A DNA stretch of 64,000 nucleotides from contig OZ253469.1 of assembly GCA_965261535.1 (NCBI GenBank), positions 4,092,001 through 4,156,000 on the forward strand, given 5' to 3'. Source of the stretch: VXNE01 sp965261535 (GTDB lineage Bacteria; Pseudomonadota; Gammaproteobacteria; Pseudomonadales; Azotimanducaceae). The notes under the pieces are model-generated. The model worked only from the letters and a program-made list of their open reading frames with translations. It made no database searches and was not told the DNA's origin. Below are positions 59,585 through 64,000 of the stretch, in pieces. Within the stretch, counting starts at the first letter, position 1. Each line of letters opens with the position of its first letter. The position numbers were made by a program, and so were the translations under genes.

Positions 59585-59601
59585 TGATGAAGTGTTCGGG
59601 C
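59585..59601 (+). repeat. Diverged REP-like motif upstream of aceE
   Basis: The sequence tgatgaagtgttcgggc differs at two positions from the tgatgaaatgtccgggc motif seen in the 43.6 kb copy, and is followed by a gggcccc run. It lies between the ROK gene stop and the aceE promoter. This is the weakest of the four copies. Confidence 0.35.
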
Positions 59602-59642
59602 GGGCCCCTTACAGTTTTCTCGGAGCGCCTGGAGAGAGCTTA

Positions 59643-59648
59643 TATAAT
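59643..59648 (+). promoter_or_regulatory. Likely -10 element of the aceEF promoter
   Basis: A perfect tataat (59643-59648) lies 41 bp upstream of the aceE ATG in an otherwise GC-rich gap. The best -35 candidates (ttttct, 59615-59620; ttacag, 59609) have long spacers, so the promoter may be extended -10 or activator-dependent. No PdhR-type dyad is seen. Confidence 0.5.
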
Positions 59649-59688
59649 GCGCGCACACGGGCGTACGCGCTGACCCGGGCGGATCGCG

Positions 59689-62367
59689 ATGGAATACACG
59701 AGGCACGTTGAGGACATCGACCCCGAGGAGACCCAGGAGTGGCTCGACGCGTTGGAGTCGGTCATCCGGGAGCACGGGGTCGACCGGGCGAACTTGCTGA
59801 TGGAACGCTTGTCGTCCCGGTTGGCGCAGACCGGCGAGCGTTTGCCCTACATGCTGACAACGCCGTATCGAAACACGATCCCGGCCACCCAAGAGGCGTT
59901 CATGCCCGGCGACCTGTTCATGGAGCGCCGCATTCGCTCGCTCATTCGCTGGAACGCCCTGGCCATGGTGCTCCGCGCCAACAAGGGCGATGAAGATCTC
60001 GGTGGACACATCTCCACGTTCGCTTCGGCGGCCACCCTGTATGACGTCGGCTTCAACTATTTCTTTCGCGGCCCGACCGACGAGCATGCGGGGGATCTGA
60101 TCTACTTCCAGGGCCACAGCGCGCCCGGAATCTACGCGCGCTCGTTTCTCGAAGGCCGCTTGACGGAAGAGCAACTCGACCGTTTTCGCCGGGAAGTGGA
60201 TGGCGGCGGACTCTCGTCCTACCCGCACCCGTGGCTGATGCCGGACTATTGGCAGTTTCCCACGGTATCGATGGGCCTCGGGCCGATCCAGGCGATCTAT
60301 CAGGCCCACATCATGAAGTACCTCGACCGGCGCGGCCTGATCCCCATGGGCGACCGCAAGGTCTGGGCGTTCGTCGGCGATGGCGAGTGCGATGAGCCGG
60401 AGTCGCTCGGCGTGTTGTCGCTGGCGGGGCGCGAGCGGCTCGACAACCTGATCTTCGTCGTCAACTGCAACCTGCAGCGACTGGACGGCCCGGTTCGCGG
60501 CAACGGCAAGATCATTCAGGAACTCGAAGGCGAGTTCCGGGGCGCGGGCTGGAACGTGATCAAGGTGGTGTGGGGGCGCCACTGGGATCCGATCCTGGCG
60601 AAGGACACGGCGGGACTGTTGCAGCAGCGAATGAACGAAGCTGTCGATGGGGAGTACCAGAATTACAAGGCCAAGGGTGGCGGCTATACGCGGGAGCACT
60701 TTTTCGGCGGGCACCCGGAGGTCCGAGCCCTGGTCGAGCACCTCTCCGACGACGACATCATGCGCCTGAATCGCGGTGGCCACGACCCCTTCAAGGTGTT
60801 CGCCGCCTATCACGCGGCCGTGAACCACAAGGACGCGCCCACCGTGATCCTCGCGAAGACCGTCAAGGGATACGGCATGGGCGATGCGGGCGAATCGGAG
60901 AATACGACCCACCAGGTCAAGAAACTTGACATCGATGATCTCAAGCACTTCCGTGATCGCTTCGATGTGCCGCTATCGGACGAGGAGCTTGCCGCCGTGC
61001 CGTACTATCGACCGGCGGACGACGCGCCCGAAACGATCTATCTCAGAAAACAGCGGGAGCGTCTCGGAGGGCCCATTCCGAAGCGCGTGCTCGACGATAC
61101 GCGCATACCGGCGCCGGACCTCGCATTGTTCAAACCTCAGCTCGATGGTTCGGGCGACCGGGCCATCTCCACCACCATGGCTTTCGTGCGCATTCTGTCG
61201 ACGCTGGTGCGCAGCAAGGACATCGGCGAACGCATCGTGCCCATCGTTCCCGACGAAGCGCGCACGTTCGGCATGGAGGGCATGTTTCGCCAACTCGCGA
61301 TCTATTCCTCGGAGGGTCAGCTGTATGAATCCGAGGACTCCGGCGAGATCGCCGCGTACCGCGAATCCAGGGACGGACAGGTGCTGGAAGAGGGGATCAA
61401 CGAGGCGGGAGCGTTCTCCGCCTGGCTCGCCGCCGCAACATCCTACAGCACGCACCGCTATACCCTGATTCCGTTCTACATCTTCTACTCGATGTTCGGT
61501 TTTCAGCGCGTGGGAGATCTCGCCTGGGCCGCGGGCGACATGCAGGCGCGAGGCTTTCTGCTTGGCGGCACGGCGGGACGCACGACGCTGAACGGGGAGG
61601 GTTTGCAGCATCAGGATGGCCACAGCCACCTGCTGGCGTCGGCGATACCGAATTGCGTGGCGTACGATCCGTGCTACGCCTATGAACTTGCGGTCATCAT
61701 CCAGCATGGGCTCAAGCGCATGTATGCAGACGGCGACCGCACGTTCTATTACATCACCGTCATGAACGAAAACTACCCCCAGCCGCCGATGCCGAAAGCG
61801 AAAGGCGTGCGGGAGGGGATCCTGAGGGGCATGTACCGTTTGCGCACCTTCGGCGACTTCGCCGAGGGAGATCCGAAGCGGGTGCGTTTGCTGGGCAGCG
61901 GCACCGTGCTGCGGGAGGCGCTGAAAGCGGGCCAGCGGCTGCTCGACGAGCACGGCGTCTCCTCGGAAGTGTGGAGCGTGACGAGTTTTAACGAGCTTGC
62001 GCGAGACGGCGCGGACGTGGAACGATGGAACCTCCTGCACCCCGGCGAGGAACCGCGTCGATCCCACGTCGCCGAATGTCTCGAAGGCGACATCCCGGTG
62101 GTGGCGTCGACCGACTACGTCAGACGGCATGCCGAATCGATCCGCGCTTATTTCGATGCCCCCTACCGGGTGCTTGGCACGGACGGTTTCGGGCGCAGCG
62201 ATACGCGCGAGAAGCTGCGCCACTTCTTTGAAGTGGACGAGAAATTCGTGACCCTGGCCACCCTCGATCAACTCGCGAAGCGTCAAGTCCTGGCAGCCGC
62301 CGAAGTGTGCGCCGCGATAGACAGGATGGGCATCGACCCGGACAAGTCGAATCCCAGAATCTCATGA
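59689..62367 (+). CDS. aceE: Pyruvate dehydrogenase E1 component, homodimeric type
   Basis: An 892-residue thiamine-diphosphate enzyme that decarboxylates pyruvate and acetylates the E2 lipoyl group. The E. coli-type layout is clear: DIDPEETQEWLDALESVI at the N-terminus, GHISTFASAATLYDVGFNYF, the ThDP motif AFVGDGECDEPESLGVLSLA to NCNLQRLDG (GDG-x-NCN, about 235-265), EGMFRQLAIYS and LLGGTAGRTTLNGEGLQHQD. It heads aceEF; the aceF ATG overlaps its stop by 4 nt. Confidence 0.97.
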   Translation: MEYTRHVEDIDPEETQEWLDALESVIREHGVDRANLLMERLSSRLAQTGERLPYMLTTPYRNTIPATQEAFMPGDLFMERRIRSLIRWNALAMVLRANKGDEDLGGHISTFASAATLYDVGFNYFFRGPTDEHAGDLIYFQGHSAPGIYARSFLEGRLTEEQLDRFRREVDGGGLSSYPHPWLMPDYWQFPTVSMGLGPIQAIYQAHIMKYLDRRGLIPMGDRKVWAFVGDGECDEPESLGVLSLAGRERLDNLIFVVNCNLQRLDGPVRGNGKIIQELEGEFRGAGWNVIKVVWGRHWDPILAKDTAGLLQQRMNEAVDGEYQNYKAKGGGYTREHFFGGHPEVRALVEHLSDDDIMRLNRGGHDPFKVFAAYHAAVNHKDAPTVILAKTVKGYGMGDAGESENTTHQVKKLDIDDLKHFRDRFDVPLSDEELAAVPYYRPADDAPETIYLRKQRERLGGPIPKRVLDDTRIPAPDLALFKPQLDGSGDRAISTTMAFVRILSTLVRSKDIGERIVPIVPDEARTFGMEGMFRQLAIYSSEGQLYESEDSGEIAAYRESRDGQVLEEGINEAGAFSAWLAAATSYSTHRYTLIPFYIFYSMFGFQRVGDLAWAAGDMQARGFLLGGTAGRTTLNGEGLQHQDGHSHLLASAIPNCVAYDPCYAYELAVIIQHGLKRMYADGDRTFYYITVMNENYPQPPMPKAKGVREGILRGMYRLRTFGDFAEGDPKRVRLLGSGTVLREALKAGQRLLDEHGVSSEVWSVTSFNELARDGADVERWNLLHPGEEPRRSHVAECLEGDIPVVASTDYVRRHAESIRAYFDAPYRVLGTDGFGRSDTREKLRHFFEVDEKFVTLATLDQLAKRQVLAAAEVCAAIDRMGIDPDKSNPRIS

Positions 62368-63695
62368 ACCCAAGCGCCGAACGAGAAACCGACGTTGTAA
62401 TCCCGGACATCGGCGAAGCCGAGGATGTGGAGGTCATCGAACTGTGCGTCGCGCCCGGCGACGCCATCGAGGTGGATGACCCGCTCATCGTGATCGAGTC
62501 CGACAAGGCATCCATGGAAGTGCCGTCTCCGTTCGCGGGAACGTTGCGCGGTCTGAAGGTCGTACTGGGCGACGTGGTGAATGCGGGCGACGTCATCGCG
62601 ACCATTGCGGCCCAGACGGATGGGCAAGCCAGCGACGCCGCTGGTCCGGTGGGAGAGAAACCTGCCGGGGTAGAAGAACCTCGACGGGCAGGAACGGCAC
62701 GTCCGCCCGCCGCCGAGACCGAGGCGCGAGGGCCCTCCTCTGGCCCCGCGCGACCGCCGAGCGTTGCTGCGTCCCCGGCGGCGGAAGAAATCGCCCCCGG
62801 ATCGAAACGCGTGTACGCGGGTCCCGCGGTGCGCCGCCTGGCTCGCGAGCTTGGCGCTGATCTTGGGGCCATGCGGGGTTCCGGACAGAGCGGGCGCATC
62901 GTCAAGGACGATGTCAAGGCGTTCGTCAAGGCGACCATGACCGGCAACGCCCCGGCGGCAACGCTACCCCGCGTGCCAGAGATCGACTTCGCCAGGTTCG
63001 GCCCCGTGGAGGAGGTGCCCTTGACGCGACTGCAAGCGCGAGGCGGAAAAAACCTCTACGGCAGTTGGCTGAACGTCGTGCATGTGACCCAGCACGACGA
63101 AGCGGACGTGACCGAGTTGGAGGCGTTCCGAAAGTCGCTCGCGACCGAGGGGGAAGCGCGCGGCGCGAAGCTGACGCCTCTGCCGTTCATCATGAAGGCT
63201 TGCGCCGAAAACCTGCGCGGATTCCCGCGCCTGAACGCCTCGCTGAACCCCCGCGCCGACGGTCTGATCCTCAAGCGGTACCACCACATCGGATTCGCGG
63301 TCGATACCGAGGAAGGGCTGATAGTGCCGGTGATCCGCGATGTCGATCAGAAGGGCGTGTGGCAACTCGCGGCCGAGATCGCCGAGTTGTCGGGCGCGGC
63401 GCGGGAACGCAAGCTGAGGCCGGAGAATCTGCAGGGCGGCTGTTTCACCGTATCGAGCCTCGGCCGCGTCGGCGGCACGGGATTCACGCCTATCGTCAAC
63501 GCGCCGGAAGTCGCTATCCTGGGCGTCGGGCGGCTCGCCACGAAACCGGTTTGGGACGGCTTCGAGTTTCGGCCGCGCGCCGTGCTGCCGCTGTCGCTTT
63601 CGTATGACCACCGCGCGATCAACGGCGCCGAAGGCGGCGCCTTCATGGTGGCACTGACGCGCCTCCTTGGAGACATCCGCCGACTGGTCATGTAG
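62364..63695 (+). CDS. aceF: Dihydrolipoyl acetyltransferase, pyruvate dehydrogenase E2
   Basis: A 443-residue E2 core protein. One lipoyl domain (about 8-80) has the lipoylated Lys in IVIESDKASMEVPSP. An Ala/Pro-rich linker leads to the peripheral-subunit-binding domain (AGPAVRRLARELGADL... SGRIVKDDVKAFV). The catalytic domain has LTPLPFIMKACAENLRGFP and SLSYDHRAINGAEGG with the active-site His. E. coli AceF has three lipoyl domains; a single one is common in other Proteobacteria. lpd does not follow. Confidence 0.95.
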   Translation: MNPSAERETDVVIPDIGEAEDVEVIELCVAPGDAIEVDDPLIVIESDKASMEVPSPFAGTLRGLKVVLGDVVNAGDVIATIAAQTDGQASDAAGPVGEKPAGVEEPRRAGTARPPAAETEARGPSSGPARPPSVAASPAAEEIAPGSKRVYAGPAVRRLARELGADLGAMRGSGQSGRIVKDDVKAFVKATMTGNAPAATLPRVPEIDFARFGPVEEVPLTRLQARGGKNLYGSWLNVVHVTQHDEADVTELEAFRKSLATEGEARGAKLTPLPFIMKACAENLRGFPRLNASLNPRADGLILKRYHHIGFAVDTEEGLIVPVIRDVDQKGVWQLAAEIAELSGAARERKLRPENLQGGCFTVSSLGRVGGTGFTPIVNAPEVAILGVGRLATKPVWDGFEFRPRAVLPLSLSYDHRAINGAEGGAFMVALTRLLGDIRRLVM

Positions 63696-63723
63696 GACTC
63701 TTCGGGACGTTTTGGGAAAACAT

Positions 63724-64000
63724 ATGGGCGACATCGCGCAGACATTGGCCGAGATCACAGGCGCGGGCGGCGTGCTGACGGGCGCCGACGTGGCGAGTCG
63801 TCCGGCGGGAATCTGGCGGTCCGACACCATCGCGGCGAAGGCCATCGTCCGCCCGCGCGACACCCGGGAAGTGAGCGCGGTGCTGAAAGCCTGCAACGAC
63901 GCGGGACAGAGCGTCATCGCCCAGGGCGGGCTCACGGGTCTGGTGCAGAGCGCGATCACCGAACCGCGCGACATCATGCTTTCGCTGGAGCGGATGAACC
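63724..64000 (+). CDS. FAD-binding oxidase of the glycolate/D-lactate dehydrogenase type (partial)
   Basis: The frame is open from ATG 63724 to the window end (92 residues seen). It has the N-terminus of FAD-linked GlcD-like enzymes: SRPAGIWRSDTIAAKAIVRP, a segment matching the FAD_binding_4 start, then TREVSAVLKACNDAGQSVIA and QGGLTGLVQSAI, the glycine-rich PP-loop. Substrate (D-2-hydroxyacid such as D-lactate or 2-hydroxyglutarate) is not decidable. It starts 28 nt after aceF and may be in the same transcript. Confidence 0.75.
   Translation, partial: MGDIAQTLAEITGAGGVLTGADVASRPAGIWRSDTIAAKAIVRPRDTREVSAVLKACNDAGQSVIAQGGLTGLVQSAITEPRDIMLSLERMN

Noticed and set aside
59500..60948. 482-residue open frame antisense to aceE
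   Set aside because: Shadow frame; aceE is full length and no homology is apparent.

Overview
The window reads as a chromosomal segment of a GC-rich, free-standing gammaproteobacterium. This rests on gene families and synteny: petBC-sspAB, lpoA-yraN-dolP, rsmI-rnpB, an mraZ-led division and cell-wall (dcw) cluster, secA-argJ, yacG-pilDCB, a tRNA-Thr beside nadC-ampD, and a homodimeric-type aceE-aceF operon. Almost every gene is tightly packed, many with 1-8 nt overlaps. No species name can be given from sequence alone.

Layout. 1-5.6 kb: end of cytochrome b, cytochrome c1, sspA-sspB (+ strand), then lpoA-yraN-dolP-like (- strand) divergent from rsmI. 5.7-6.0 kb: RNase P RNA. 6.1-19.1 kb: a dcw cluster with a recognisable promoter and MraZ-type operator, running mraZ-rsmH-ftsL-ftsI-murE-mraY-murD-ftsW-murC-ftsQ-ftsA-ftsZ. 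It lacks murF, murG, murB, ddl and (after ftsZ) lpxC at their usual places. 19.3-41.5 kb: accessory DNA that separates ftsZ from the dciA-M23-secA block. It holds a deazaflavin nitroreductase, a defence island of about 19 kb, a homocysteine methyltransferase and an Eis-type acetyltransferase. 41.6-51.1 kb: dciA, an M23 peptidase, a repeat-rich noncoding stretch, an HlyD plus peptidase-ABC exporter pair, secA, argJ. 51.1-57.0 kb: yacG, pilD, pilC, pilB, two pilin-like genes, a small coiled-coil membrane protein and tRNA-Thr(CGT). 57.0-64 kb: nadC, ampD, a ROK sugar kinase, aceE, aceF and the start of an FAD-linked oxidase.

The defence island (about 20.05-39.2 kb) holds a SNF2-type helicase, an Eco57I-type DNA methyltransferase broken by two small indels, a DUF5131/TcmP pair, an ATPase plus HNH pair of the Septu (PtuAB) kind, and a very large helicase with zinc clusters, a DUF1998-like domain and what looks like a C-terminal PD-(D/E)XK nuclease. 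The SNF2-methylase-helicase/DUF1998 combination resembles class 1 DISARM, but the DrmA and DrmB roles would be combined in one protein and no DrmC is seen. The island sits at the 3' end of the homocysteine methyltransferase gene, and a diverged copy of that 3' end lies at the far edge. This is the geometry of integration into a gene end, although no integrase is visible.

A second theme is a palindromic repeat of about 45 bp (core gcgaggggg-NNN-cccctcgc). It occurs as an 11-copy intergenic array at 43.2-43.6 kb. It is also inserted in frame in three places inside the SNF2 helicase and methyltransferase genes and as a five-copy tail on ampD, in the same orientation and reading phase in the full-length copies. 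It behaves like a protein-coding-gene-invading palindromic element.
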